Positions 1 to 8,332 of a stretch of DNA of 64,000 bases are shown piece by piece. The DNA is taken from positions 62,001 to 126,000 of the forward strand of contig NZ_FWXR01000015.1 in the NCBI RefSeq assembly GCF_900176465.1. Direction: 5' to 3'. Made by a program: the position numbers and the translations under genes. Numbering within the stretch: the first letter of the stretch is position 1; each line of letters opens with the position of its first letter. This DNA is from Fulvimarina manganoxydans. Lineage in GTDB: Bacteria; Pseudomonadota; Alphaproteobacteria; Rhizobiales; Rhizobiaceae. The notes under the pieces were generated by a model. It had not been told where the DNA came from and did not search any database. It saw nothing but the letters and a program-made list of their open reading frames with translations.

Positions 1-189
1 CCGGGGTTTGGCGTGCGTTTACGAACCGGGCTTGCATCGGGGTGAGGCAAGGGGCGAATAGACCCGGTCCAGAGCAAAAGCAACAGATTGGGCCGAGTGC
101 GTCGTGAGAGAATGTCAGACCGGTCCAGATCAAGGGCGCATTGTGCGCTTCCGGCATCGTGAAGCTGGCCGTTCTGCGGGGATGGGCCG

Positions 190-1887
190 TTGAGCCTTTA
201 TACAAATTCTTCGGCGCCCATGCGTGAGGCGCTCGCGGACCCGCTGGTCGAACAGGCCTCGGGCGAACGGGTCCGCATCGTTCGGGCCTCGCCCTTTACG
301 CCGGCGCTTCTGTGCCTGTTCGCCTTCGTCTGTCTGTCCCTTCTCTTCCTCGCCTTCCCCTCTCTCGATCTCGCCATATCCCGCCTCTTCTTCAAGCCGG
401 GCCAGGGCTTTTCCGTCGCCGATGTCGCCAAGCTTCAACTGGCTCGGGAGGTCGGGACCACGATCACCGCGATGGCGGTTGGCTTTGCGCTTCTCGCCCT
501 TGGTCTCGGCGCCCTGGCGGGGCGGCGCCTGCCGCTCATTCCCCGGCCGCGTGACGCCCTTTTTGTCATCGGGGTCTATGCCTTCGGGCCAGCCCTGATC
601 GTCAATGCGTTCTTCAAGGATGTCTTCGGGCGCGCAAGGCCGCGCGAGGTCATCGAATTTGGCGGATGGCTCGACTTCTCCCCCGTCTGGACCGTCCATG
701 GCGGCTGCTTCGGCAATTGCTCCTTCGTCTCGGGCGAGGCCTCCTCGGCCATCGCGCTGGTGGCCATCGTCTGGCTGTTTCCCAAGGCGCTTCGCCTTTC
801 CGTCGCGGTGGCGGTGATGACGATGGCTGTGGTCCTGTCTTTGAACCGGATCGCGATGGGCGGACATTTCTTGTCCGATGTTCTCTTGTCCTGGTGCATC
901 ACTCTCGGCGTCATCTTCGCTTTGCGACCGTTCTTTACCGGTCGTCGCGGCGCTGCGCTTGACGCCTTCGTGTTTCGGTGGGCAGGAAACGCCCAAACGA
1001 AACCGGCTCAGGATATGGCCGTGCAAGATATTGGATTTTCGGCCGCCGCCGCTGGCCCGGCCGAGCAGCGTGCCGGCGCCGCGCCGGCAAACCGGCATTT
1101 CGATCTCGTCTCCGTCGTCGTCCCGGCCCGCAACGAGGCCGACAATCTCGCCATTCTCGTCGAGGAGATCGGCGCCGCCCTTACCGGCCGGCCTCACGAG
1201 ACGATCGTGGTCGATGACGGATCGAGCGATCATACGGGCGAGGTGCTCGCAAAGCTCGCCGCCAAGGGCCTTCCCGTGCGCCATATGCGCCATGATTGCT
1301 CCTGCGGGCAGAGCCGTGCCGTGCGAACCGGCGTCTTCGCCGCAAGGGGAGACGTGGTGGCGACGATCGACGGCGACGGCCAGAACGATCCGGCCTTCAT
1401 CCCCGTCCTGGTCGAAGCGCTGGAGAGCGCGGGGGCTGAGGCCGGGCTTGCGGCCGGCCAGCGGGTCGGGCGCACCGATACCAAGCTCAAACAGCTGTCC
1501 TCGCGCTTTGCCAATGGCCTGCGCCGCGCAATGCTCGCCGACGACACGCGCGACACGGGCTGCGGGCTGAAGGTCGTGCCGACCGAGCTCTTCCGTCGCC
1601 TGCCCTTCTTCGATGGCTGGCATCGATATCTGCCGGCGCTTGTCCTGCGCGAAGGCTATGGCGTCGTCCATCGCGACGTGCGCGATCGATCGCGCCGTTT
1701 TGGGACATCCAATTACGGCATCTTCGACCGGGCGGCCCGGGGCGCGCTCGATCTCTTCGGCGTCTGGTGGCTCATCCGACGCGGCCGGAAGGTGCCGGAC
1801 GTGTCCGAAAACCCATTGCCCCAGCGTGAACCCGTTACCGAGCTTCCCGAGGCCCTGGCGCAAGCGAAGGGCCGGGTGTCCGCATGA
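190..1887 (+). CDS. PAP2 phosphatase / family 2 glycosyltransferase fusion
   Basis: A 565-residue two-domain membrane protein. Residues 36-250 hold about six hydrophobic segments and the three PAP2 signatures: FFKDVFGRARP (141-151), SGEASSA (181-187) and SLNRIAMGGHFLSD (217-230). Residues 307-520 are a family 2 glycosyltransferase with VSVVVPARNE (308), VVDDGSS (340) and an IDGDGQND acceptor motif (393). PAP2 enzymes of the LpxE type remove lipid A or polyprenyl phosphates. GT2 enzymes of the ArnC/RgtE type charge polyprenyl phosphate with a sugar. The next gene overlaps by 4 bases and is a LAB_N protein, a family found with such transferases, so a role in lipid A or polyprenyl-sugar modification is inferred. 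The start is TTG with GGGGA at 178-182; an ATG at 220 lacks a ribosome binding site. The fusion is the odd point. Confidence 0.85.
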   Translation: MSLYTNSSAPMREALADPLVEQASGERVRIVRASPFTPALLCLFAFVCLSLLFLAFPSLDLAISRLFFKPGQGFSVADVAKLQLAREVGTTITAMAVGFALLALGLGALAGRRLPLIPRPRDALFVIGVYAFGPALIVNAFFKDVFGRARPREVIEFGGWLDFSPVWTVHGGCFGNCSFVSGEASSAIALVAIVWLFPKALRLSVAVAVMTMAVVLSLNRIAMGGHFLSDVLLSWCITLGVIFALRPFFTGRRGAALDAFVFRWAGNAQTKPAQDMAVQDIGFSAAAAGPAEQRAGAAPANRHFDLVSVVVPARNEADNLAILVEEIGAALTGRPHETIVVDDGSSDHTGEVLAKLAAKGLPVRHMRHDCSCGQSRAVRTGVFAARGDVVATIDGDGQNDPAFIPVLVEALESAGAEAGLAAGQRVGRTDTKLKQLSSRFANGLRRAMLADDTRDTGCGLKVVPTELFRRLPFFDGWHRYLPALVLREGYGVVHRDVRDRSRRFGTSNYGIFDRAARGALDLFGVWWLIRRGRKVPDVSENPLPQREPVTELPEALAQAKGRVSA

Positions 1888-2216
1888 TCGATGCCATTTT
1901 GCGTTTCATCGACGAGGCCTTTTCGAGCGTCTCGGATGTCTGGCTGATTCTGGGTTTCGTGGCCCAGGCGATGTTCACCGCGCGCTTTCTGGTGCAATGG
2001 GTCGCGTCGGAACGGGCACGGCGCTCGGTGGTCCCGGTCGCCTTCTGGTCCTTCTCGCTCGCCGGCGGTTCGCTTCTGTTGCTTTATGCGATTCACCGCC
2101 GCGACCCGGTCTTCATCACCGGCCAGGCCGCGGGCCTCATAATCTATGTGCGGAACCTCATGCTGATCCGGGCCGAGAGGAAGCGCGACCGGGCCGAGCC
2201 GCCGCGCATGTCGTGA
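1884..2216 (+). CDS. LAB_N domain (lipid A biosynthesis N-terminal) membrane protein
   Basis: A 110-residue protein with three hydrophobic segments and the LAB_N signature: FVAQAMFTARFLVQWVASER early, then SVVPVAFWSFSLAGG and a terminal IIYVRNLMLI. This small domain occurs alone or fused to lipid A enzymes, and beside polyprenyl-phosphate glycosyltransferases in rhizobia, where it may act as a flippase-like or scaffold partner. The ATG overlaps the stop of the PAP2/GT2 gene (ATGA), so the two are translationally coupled. The exact substrate cannot be read from the sequence. Confidence 0.8.
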   Translation: MIDAILRFIDEAFSSVSDVWLILGFVAQAMFTARFLVQWVASERARRSVVPVAFWSFSLAGGSLLLLYAIHRRDPVFITGQAAGLIIYVRNLMLIRAERKRDRAEPPRMS

Positions 2217-2230
2217 GGCGCGGCGGAGGT

Positions 2231-2299
2231 TAGAGCATTATGCCGAAAAATCGCATGACTTTCGGGAAAAATCATGCGGGAAAACAAACGCTTAGAGCG
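2231..2299. repeat. Hyphomicrobiales-type intergenic palindromic repeat
   Basis: Bounded at both ends by TAGAGC and carrying internal complementary segments (gcatgact near 2253 against atcatgcg near 2271). This layout matches a short dispersed element seen between genes in many Hyphomicrobiales genomes. It lies in a 369-base gene-free gap (2217-2585), just after the LAB_N gene. I see no promoter or gene in the rest of the gap apart from the second repeat below. Confidence 0.55.
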
Positions 2300-2393
2300 A
2301 AATCGCGATTCCGATTTCAGGGTTCGCGACAGTCTCTTCAAACGGCGCCTGGCGAGGACTCTGCGCTTGCAAATCGGGTCGCCACTTCTCTCG

Positions 2394-2500
2394 CGTTCGT
2401 CATGCTCGGGCCCCGTCCCGAGCATCCAGTGCGCCGATGACGCCTCTCTATTTTCAGACGTTTCTGGATTCTCGGCACGGTGGCCGAGAATGACGAAGCG
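2394..2500. repeat. REP-like intergenic element with inverted ends
   Basis: The left end (ttcgtcatgctcggg) and the right end (ccgagaatgacgaag) are near-perfect inverted repeats. Inside are two further hairpins, ctcggg-cccgag near 2405-2422 and ctcggcac-gtggccgag near 2471-2488. The same kind of end (cgcttcgtcatcctcg) recurs near 28075, so this is a dispersed family. It probably folds in RNA and may act as a 3' end stabiliser between convergent genes. Confidence 0.6.
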
Positions 2501-2585
2501 TCGAAGATGGCGGCATTGCGATCAAGTCGCCCCCTGCGCTCGATCGTAGTGTCGTGCACAATGTTCCAATTTTTCGCGTTTCACT

Positions 2586-3410
2586 CTACTCGGCCAGCGC
2601 CATCTTGCGCAGAGCCTTCAGCCCGGTGGAGATCGACAAGGTCCCGACGATGGTTGCGTCGCATTTGAACGCGCCGGTGCATTGGGTGCCGGGATCGAGA
2701 TCGGTGTCGTGATAGCGGATGTCGAAGGAGAAGGTGTCCTCGAACGTATAGGTGAGGCCCGCATCCCAGACGAGATGGCGGTCGAAGAGCCCCTTGTCGA
2801 AATCCTGATAGCCGATCGAACCCGAGAAGGTGAAATCCTTCGGCAGCGGTACGCTGAGATTGGCCTTGTAGAAGGTGCCGGTCTCGCGATCGTCGCCGAA
2901 ATAGTTGGGCGCATAGGCGAAGGTTGCGCCGAGCGTCGCCACATCGTCGAAATTATAGGAGGCGGTGGAGAAAATCTCCGGATAGTTCAGCGCCTCGTTG
3001 TCGAGATAAAAATAATAATAGGCCGTGACGTCGAAGGACCAGTTTCCATAAGACGGACGCCAGGCGACATAGGGATCGAATTCGGTGTCGGGCTCGGGCG
3101 TGCCGAAATCCACATTGGAGGTGAAGAAGCCGGCATGGAAGTCGTCATAGGAGGCGTCCAACGTCGCCTGGACGGCCGGGCCGCGCCGGGTCTGGGTGAA
3201 GCCGCGCAGCGAGACGTAATCGGTCATTGCCGCGACCGTCAGATTGATGTCGAAGGGGCTGTCCTCGATCGCTTGGGCATTGGCGACACGCTCGCTCGGG
3301 CTGACGGCGGGGCGCGGCGCATCTTCCTGCGCATGGGCCGGGGTCATGCTCGCCGCCACGAGGCATGCCGCAGCAACCCCTGCAAGGTGCGCGGGACGGA
3401 TATGTCTCAT
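2586..3410 (-). CDS. TorF-family putative porin (conserved outer-membrane-like protein)
   Basis: 274 residues from the ATG at 3410, which begins a clear signal peptide (MRHIRPAHLAGVAAACLVAA ending at AHAQ). The mature part shows the family pattern: TDYVSLRGFTQT, then GPAVQATLDASYDDFHAGFF, SNVDF and repeated aromatic beta-strand segments such as FDVTAYYYFYL. This matches the TorF/TIGR02001 family of small secreted beta-barrel-like proteins. Substrate and physiological role are unknown. It stands alone, convergent with the envelope pair. A longer upstream in-frame start (3458) would spoil the signal peptide. Confidence 0.75.
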   Translation of the reverse strand: MRHIRPAHLAGVAAACLVAASMTPAHAQEDAPRPAVSPSERVANAQAIEDSPFDINLTVAAMTDYVSLRGFTQTRRGPAVQATLDASYDDFHAGFFTSNVDFGTPEPDTEFDPYVAWRPSYGNWSFDVTAYYYFYLDNEALNYPEIFSTASYNFDDVATLGATFAYAPNYFGDDRETGTFYKANLSVPLPKDFTFSGSIGYQDFDKGLFDRHLVWDAGLTYTFEDTFSFDIRYHDTDLDPGTQCTGAFKCDATIVGTLSISTGLKALRKMALAE

Positions 3411-3696
3411 GGTCGGCTCCCGAATTTTTCGTTTTCTCACAAGCTCTTGATGACGCAAGTGGAGATTGGATGAAACCGGGCCGCGACCGTTTCATCTGTC
3501 GCGGTGCTATGTTTGCAACGCTTACGCGCGCTCCGCAGCGCTGGCGCACCATGGACGGATCGGTCTCCTCGCGGGTCTGAAGCTGGTATGGGAGAGGTCT
3601 GCTCCCCGCGTTCGATCGCTCGTGTCGCGGTGACAAATTGACCGGCCGGAACCGATTTGACGCTTGGCGCAAAAGGGCGTAACGGCGAGGGTGAAA

Positions 3697-3747
3697 GTGG
3701 TGATTTGGCCGGCCGGCTTGCAGCCACGTTAAACAACTCGCTAAAGG
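3697..3747 (+). promoter_or_regulatory. SAM-II riboswitch upstream of metZ
   Basis: The segment carries the SAM-II consensus in order: GTGGTGATTTG (3697-3707), then GGCTTGCAGCCACGTTAAAC (3715-3734) and CTCGCTAAAGGG (3737-3748). GTGG at 3697 pairs with CCAC at 3724, and CGCTAAAG supplies the pseudoknot strand. The class is typical of alphaproteobacterial metA/metZ leaders and senses S-adenosylmethionine. It sits about 110 bases before the metZ start, which agrees with feedback control of methionine synthesis. The rest of the 3411-3696 gap shows no gene. Confidence 0.88.
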
Positions 3748-3780
3748 GCCGACCCGACGATGAACCGATGGTTTTTCTCG

Positions 3781-3819
3781 CGCCGGCCATGATGCGTATC
3801 GATCGCAGGCCGGCTTTTT
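3781..3819 (+). terminator. Hairpin with T-run between the SAM-II element and metZ
   Basis: CGCCGGCC (3781-3788) and GGCCGGC (3808-3814) form a GC stem around a 19-base loop, followed at once by TTTTT. This looks like an intrinsic terminator placed inside the metZ leader, after the SAM-II aptamer and 35 bases before the start codon. It could be an attenuator tied to the riboswitch. SAM-II elements are usually thought to act on translation, so this is an inference. Confidence 0.5.
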
Positions 3820-3854
3820 CATGTCCGGATGTCTTTGAAATGGCGGGGATTGAG

Positions 3855-5051
3855 ATGCTGAAGTCGAACGAGACGAAGAAGACGTGGCGCCCGGCCACGG
3901 AGATGGTTCATGGCGGAACCGCCCGTTCGGGTTTCGGCGAGACCTCCGAGGCGCTCTTCCTGACTCAAGGCTTCGTCTATGACAGCGCGGAAGCCGCCGA
4001 GGCCCGCTTCAAGGGCGAGGAACCCGGCTTCATCTATTCGCGCTATGCCAATCCGACGACCCGCATGTTCGAGGAGCGGATGATGCTGGTCGAGGGCGCG
4101 GAAGACGCCCGCGCGACGGCTTCCGGCATGGCGGCGGTCAATTCGGCGATCCAGTGTCAGGTGAAGGCGGGCGATCACATCGTCTCCTCGCGCGCCCTCT
4201 TCGGCTCCTGCCGCTATGTGGTGGAAACGGTGATGGCGCGGGCCGGTGTCAGCTGCACCTTCGTCGATGGACGCAATCTCGACGAATGGCAGGCGGCGGT
4301 GCGGCCGGAGACCAAGGTCTTCTTCATGGAGACGCCGACCAATCCGACGCTGGAGATGATCGACATCGCGGCGGTCGCCGAGATTGCCCATGCGGCCGGC
4401 GCCAAGCTCGTCGTCGACAATGTGTTCGCAACCCCGCTCTTCCAGAAGCCGCTCGAACTCGGCGCCGATGTGGTCGTCTATTCGGCCACCAAGCATATCG
4501 ACGGCCAGGGCCGGTGTCTGGGCGGTATCGTTCTGTCGTCCAAGGACTGGATCGAGGAAAACCTCCACGATTTCTTCCGCCACACCGGGCCCTCGCTCTC
4601 CCCCTTCAATGCCTGGGCGCTTCTGAAGGGTCTGGAGACGCTTCCCCTTCGCGTGAAGCAGGCGACGAGCTCGGCCGCGCGGATCGCCGACTATTTGGCG
4701 GGACATTCCAAGGTCGCGACGGTTCTCTATCCCGGCCGTGACGACCACCCGGACGCCGCTGTCGCCAAGAAGCAGATGACCGGTGGCTCGACCCTCGTCG
4801 CCTTCGAATTGAAGGGCGGCAAGACGGAAGCCTTCGATTTCGCCAATGGCCTCGATCTCGTTCTCCTGTCTAACAATCTCGGCGACGCCAAGACGCTGAC
4901 GACCCACCCGGCGACGACGACCCACAAGAACCTGACGCCGGAAGCCCGTGCCGAGCTCGGCATCTCCGACGCCCTGATGCGCCTGTCGGTCGGCATCGAG
5001 GATGTCGAGGATCTTCTGGAAGATCTCGATCAGGCGCTGGCGCGGGTCTGA
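3855..5051 (+). CDS. metZ: O-succinylhomoserine sulfhydrylase
   Basis: A 398-residue PLP enzyme of the Cys/Met metabolism family, making homocysteine from O-succinylhomoserine and sulfide in methionine synthesis. Visible marks are TEMVHGGTARSGFGETSEAL at the start, IYSRYANPTTRMFEERM, FMETPTNPTLEMIDI, and the PLP lysine in YSATKHIDGQGRCLGG (Lys213). The C-terminal LSNNLGDAKTLTTHPATTTH is typical of MetZ/MetY. The start at 3855 has GGCGGGGA upstream and gives the usual family length; the frame is open for 66 more codons upstream, but those run through the riboswitch. Regulation by the upstream SAM-II element is expected. Confidence 0.93.
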   Translation: MLKSNETKKTWRPATEMVHGGTARSGFGETSEALFLTQGFVYDSAEAAEARFKGEEPGFIYSRYANPTTRMFEERMMLVEGAEDARATASGMAAVNSAIQCQVKAGDHIVSSRALFGSCRYVVETVMARAGVSCTFVDGRNLDEWQAAVRPETKVFFMETPTNPTLEMIDIAAVAEIAHAAGAKLVVDNVFATPLFQKPLELGADVVVYSATKHIDGQGRCLGGIVLSSKDWIEENLHDFFRHTGPSLSPFNAWALLKGLETLPLRVKQATSSAARIADYLAGHSKVATVLYPGRDDHPDAAVAKKQMTGGSTLVAFELKGGKTEAFDFANGLDLVLLSNNLGDAKTLTTHPATTTHKNLTPEARAELGISDALMRLSVGIEDVEDLLEDLDQALARV

Positions 5052-5201
5052 CGCGAGCCGCGTCCCTTCGGTTCCTCGCTCCTCTTTCACCCTCGGATAC
5101 GGCCGTTCCTTTCGAGAGAGGCCGGCCCGACTATGGTCACCCTTGTCTTGACGCTCTGAAGCGCGAGATGGCGGTCTCTCCGTTGACTTCGTGATCGTTC
5201 C

Positions 5202-5957
5202 ATGTCCCTCCTCACCATCGCCCTTCTCTTCCTCGCCGGTTTCATGTCCGGTGCGATCAATGCGGTCGCGGGGGGCGGGACCTTCATCTCCTTTGGGGCC
5301 CTATCGCTGATCGGCGTGCCGCCGATCTCTGCCAATGCCACGTCCTCGATCGCGCAGCTGCCGGGCTATTTCACCTCGACCCTGCCTTATCTGAAGGACA
5401 TTCGGCGGATCTGGCGGGGGCTCATCCTGCTCGGCATCGTTTCGATCGTCGGCTCGACCCTCGGTGCGCTGCTTCTCCTGTGGCTGGAAAACGACCAGTT
5501 CGCCGCCGCCGTCCCCTGGCTGCTTCTCGGCGCGACCGCCCTCTTTGCCGCCGGGCCTTGGCTGAAGCCCAAGCCGCGCCACCAGAGCGATGCCGCCCGG
5601 GGCCGCAGCCTTGCAAGCCCGGTGATGCAGTTCATCACCTCGATCTATGGCGGCTTCTTCGGGGCCGGCATGGGCATCATGATGCTGGCAACGCTCGGCT
5701 TGACCGAAAGCGGCGACTATCACCGCCTCAACGCCATCAAGAACGTCCTCGCCAATGTCATCGCCATCGTCGCGATCGTCGTCTTCGTCTCGGGCGGTGT
5801 CGTGAATTGGTTGGGGGCACTCGCAATGATCCCGGGCGTTGCCCTCGGCGGCTATTCTGGGGTCTGGATCGCCAAGCGCGTGCCGCAGATCGCCGTTCGC
5901 GTCTTCGTCATCGCGATCGGCCTCTTCCTCGCCGGCTATTATTTCGTCACCGGCTGA
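5202..5957 (+). CDS. TauE/SafE family sulfite/organosulfur anion exporter-like permease
   Basis: 251 residues with seven to eight hydrophobic segments. It shows the duplicated TauE/SafE pattern: FLAGFMSGAINAVAGGGTFI near the N-terminus and FGGFFGAGMGIMML-like glycine-rich repeats (YGGFFGAGMGIMML) in the middle. The family exports sulfite, sulfoacetate or related anions across the inner membrane. It lies 150 bases after metZ, so a link with sulfur metabolism is possible but not shown. It converges with the Fnr-type gene, leaving only six bases between the stops. Confidence 0.85.
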   Translation: MSLLTIALLFLAGFMSGAINAVAGGGTFISFGALSLIGVPPISANATSSIAQLPGYFTSTLPYLKDIRRIWRGLILLGIVSIVGSTLGALLLLWLENDQFAAAVPWLLLGATALFAAGPWLKPKPRHQSDAARGRSLASPVMQFITSIYGGFFGAGMGIMMLATLGLTESGDYHRLNAIKNVLANVIAIVAIVVFVSGGVVNWLGALAMIPGVALGGYSGVWIAKRVPQIAVRVFVIAIGLFLAGYYFVTG

Positions 5958-5963
5958 TCCAGA

Positions 5964-6734
5964 TCAGTCGCTATCGACCGCGCAGGCTGATTCCAGCCGT
6001 CTCAGGCTCGGCACCGTCACCAGGCGGTTGGATTCGATCTCGATGATGCCTGCCTTGCGCAGCTTGGTCAGCTGGCGGCTCACCGTCTCGATGGTAAGCC
6101 CCAGAAAATCGGCGATATCGGCGCGTTTCAAAGGCAGTTCGAAGCGGATCGCCCCATCGCTCGGGTCGATTTCCGGGTCGATATGGGTGGCGATGAGATG
6201 GAGGAAGCTCGCGACCTTCTCGGCTGCCGTCTTGCGGCCGAGGGTCAGCATCCAGTCACGCGCCTCGTCGAGCTCCTTCAGGGACTGTTCGTGGAGTTTG
6301 TGACCGAGCTCGGGCGAGCGCTTGACCATCTCCTCCAGAACCGTCTTGGGGAAGGAGCAGACCGCGACGTCGGTCGCCGCTTCCGCCGAAATGGTGCTCG
6401 AAGCGCGGAACGGCCGGCCGAGAAAGTCCGGCGCAAATTGCAGGCCGACGATCTGCTGGCGCCCGTCCGGCATGAGCTTGGTGAGCTTCACGACGCCGGC
6501 CATGATGTTGGAATAGGTCTCGATCGGCTCGTCCGACGCGATCATCTCCGCGTCCGCTGGCATTTTGTGCTTGACTGTCGTCCGGCTGAGCGTCTTCAAT
6601 TCATCCGGCGAAAGCGCGCCACAGACCCCGCGATGCCGCGCCTCGCAGGCACGGCAGACGACGGGGATATCCGAATTGTGGATGTCGAGGCGCTGCACGT
6701 CGGCTGTCGCCCGTCTCTGTTCGCTCTTAGCCAT
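5964..6734 (-). CDS. Fnr/FnrL-type oxygen-responsive transcription regulator
   Basis: 256 residues of the Crp/Fnr family. The N-terminal CRACEARHRGVCG places cysteines at 27, 30 and 38, and a fourth lies at 126 in VAVCSF. This is the 4Fe-4S ligand pattern of FnrL/FnrN proteins. A cyclic-nucleotide-type beta-barrel (45-150) and dimer helix follow. The helix-turn-helix is RADIADFLGLTIETVSRQL, with the E-SR contacts that read TTGAT-type half sites. It probably switches respiration and microaerobic genes. The start at 6734 gives the normal family length. Confidence 0.9.
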   Translation of the reverse strand: MAKSEQRRATADVQRLDIHNSDIPVVCRACEARHRGVCGALSPDELKTLSRTTVKHKMPADAEMIASDEPIETYSNIMAGVVKLTKLMPDGRQQIVGLQFAPDFLGRPFRASSTISAEAATDVAVCSFPKTVLEEMVKRSPELGHKLHEQSLKELDEARDWMLTLGRKTAAEKVASFLHLIATHIDPEIDPSDGAIRFELPLKRADIADFLGLTIETVSRQLTKLRKAGIIEIESNRLVTVPSLRRLESACAVDSD

Positions 6735-6885
6735 GGTGCCAAAGATGCCATGCGCGCCTTACGGGATGCAACCGCGTCCTTAGCTCAGTGAGCGTAACTT
6801 TGCCATCATGCTCGGCCACGTCGGAGCTGCTCGTTTCGACGATCGAGGGTGGTTCGCGCTCACGGCCTCCGATAAGACGCTTCCC

Positions 6886-8154
6886 ATGACAGCTTCTCGC
6901 TTCGCCTTCGTCCTTTTCGCCGCTCTTTTCGGACCGGCGGCGACGCTCCCGCTCTCCGGGCCCGCGCCGGCTATTGCCGCGCAACCCGACGCGAAAAGCC
7001 TCGAAGCCGGTTTCCATCGCTTTCTCGAGGAAGATGTCTGGCCGGCGGCCAAGGCGCGGGGCGTCTCGCGAGGCATCTTCGATGACGCGCTGGGGCGGGC
7101 GAAGGTCAATCTCGACCTCCCCGATCTCGTCCTGCCCGGTTCGAACGCGCCCGTTTCGGAAATCAACTTCCAGGCCGAGTTCAAGAACGGCGCCGACTAT
7201 CTCTCCGAATCCGCGGTGGCCGGCACCGTCGCAACCGGCCGTAAGCTCCTGTCCCGCCACGCGGCGCTCTTGAAGCGCATCGAGGCCCGCTATGGCGTGC
7301 CCGGCCCGATCATCCTCGCCATTTGGGGCCGGGAATCGGCTTTCGGCGCAGCCAAGATCCCGCATGACGCCTTCGCGGTCCTGGGCACCAAGGCCTATCT
7401 CTCACGCCGCAAGGCGATGTTCCGCGAGGAGCTTTTGGCTGCGCTTCAGATCGTTGCGCAAGGGCATCGCTCGGTCGACGCAATGCGCTCGTCCTGGGCC
7501 GGCGCCCTCGGCCAGCCGCAATTCATGCCGTCCAAGTTTCTCAAATATGCCGTCGATTTCGACGGAGACGGCAAGAGGGATATCTGGGACTCGGTGCCCG
7601 ACACGCTCGCCTCGATCGCCCATTATCTTCAGGCTCATGGCTGGCAGACCGGGCGCGACTGGGGGTTTGAGGCACTCGTGCCCGAGAGCGTGTCTTGCAA
7701 GGCAGAGGGGCCCGATCAGGGCCGCCCGATCGCCGATTTCGTCGCAGCCGGCGTGAGGCGCGTTTCGGGGCGAGCATTTCCGCCGAACGAAATCGAGGCC
7801 ATCGGACATCTGATGATGCCGGCGGGGCGTCTCGGCCCGGCTTTCATCGCAACGCCCAATTTCTACGTCATCAAGACCTATAACAATTCCGATCTCTACG
7901 CCCTTTTCGTCGGCCATGCCGCCGATCGCATGATCGGGGCGGGACCGCTTCAAGCCGGCTGGAAGAGCGGCGACCGTCTGACCCGGGGCGATGTGGCGCG
8001 GATGCAGCGCGCGATGGAGGCTAAGGGCATGGATGTGGGCGGCGCCGACGGCCTTGCCGGCTTCAAGACGCGCCGCTCCATTGGCGAGATGGAGGACCGT
8101 CTCGGCCTTCGAGAGACCTGCTGGCCCTCGAAAGATCTCGCCGGCCGCCTATGA
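6886..8154 (+). CDS. Lytic murein transglycosylase (MltB family) with peptidoglycan-binding tail
   Basis: 422 residues from the ATG at 6886, which starts a signal peptide (MTASRFAFVLFAALFGPAAT). The transglycosylase domain (about 50-330) contains YGVPGPIILAIWGRESAFG, with the catalytic Glu in GRES, and SSWAGALGQPQFMPSKFLKY. The last 60 residues (GDVARMQRAMEAKGMDVGGADGL) resemble a PG_binding_1 repeat. The enzyme cleaves murein glycan with 1,6-anhydro product formation in the periplasm. An earlier in-frame start at 6808 would put 26 hydrophilic residues before the signal peptide and is less likely. Confidence 0.9.
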   Translation: MTASRFAFVLFAALFGPAATLPLSGPAPAIAAQPDAKSLEAGFHRFLEEDVWPAAKARGVSRGIFDDALGRAKVNLDLPDLVLPGSNAPVSEINFQAEFKNGADYLSESAVAGTVATGRKLLSRHAALLKRIEARYGVPGPIILAIWGRESAFGAAKIPHDAFAVLGTKAYLSRRKAMFREELLAALQIVAQGHRSVDAMRSSWAGALGQPQFMPSKFLKYAVDFDGDGKRDIWDSVPDTLASIAHYLQAHGWQTGRDWGFEALVPESVSCKAEGPDQGRPIADFVAAGVRRVSGRAFPPNEIEAIGHLMMPAGRLGPAFIATPNFYVIKTYNNSDLYALFVGHAADRMIGAGPLQAGWKSGDRLTRGDVARMQRAMEAKGMDVGGADGLAGFKTRRSIGEMEDRLGLRETCWPSKDLAGRL

Positions 8155-8332
8155 TCGAAGCTGTCGCCTGGCTTTCGCCGCGAAGGCCGCAAAGCCGGAT
8201 TTGCGACGGGAGAGGGGCAAAGAGTGGCAAGGCTGCAATAGTTTTGCCACAACTTTGCGCTTGAGTGTGACGGTCCGGGGTCCTTGGGGAAGAGGCCTTG
8301 GGCGGACCGGATATCAGCTGGGGACCATCCGC

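Noticed and set aside
1-189. Possible promoter or repeat (two ...CCGGTCCAGA... copies near 64 and 120)
   Set aside because: The match is short and I cannot separate it from chance; no gene is seen in these bases.
130-1863. 577-codon open frame antisense to the PAP2/GT2 gene, and similar long antisense frames at 3819-5090, 19910-22255, 21967-23661, 42578-44410 and elsewhere
   Set aside because: They are low-complexity Arg/Gly/Asp-rich shadows, expected in GC-rich DNA opposite real genes, with no family pattern.
5954-5969. CTGAT-ccag-ATCAG, an Fnr-box-like palindrome
   Set aside because: It falls at the converging 3' ends of two genes, where a promoter site has no obvious target; probably chance.
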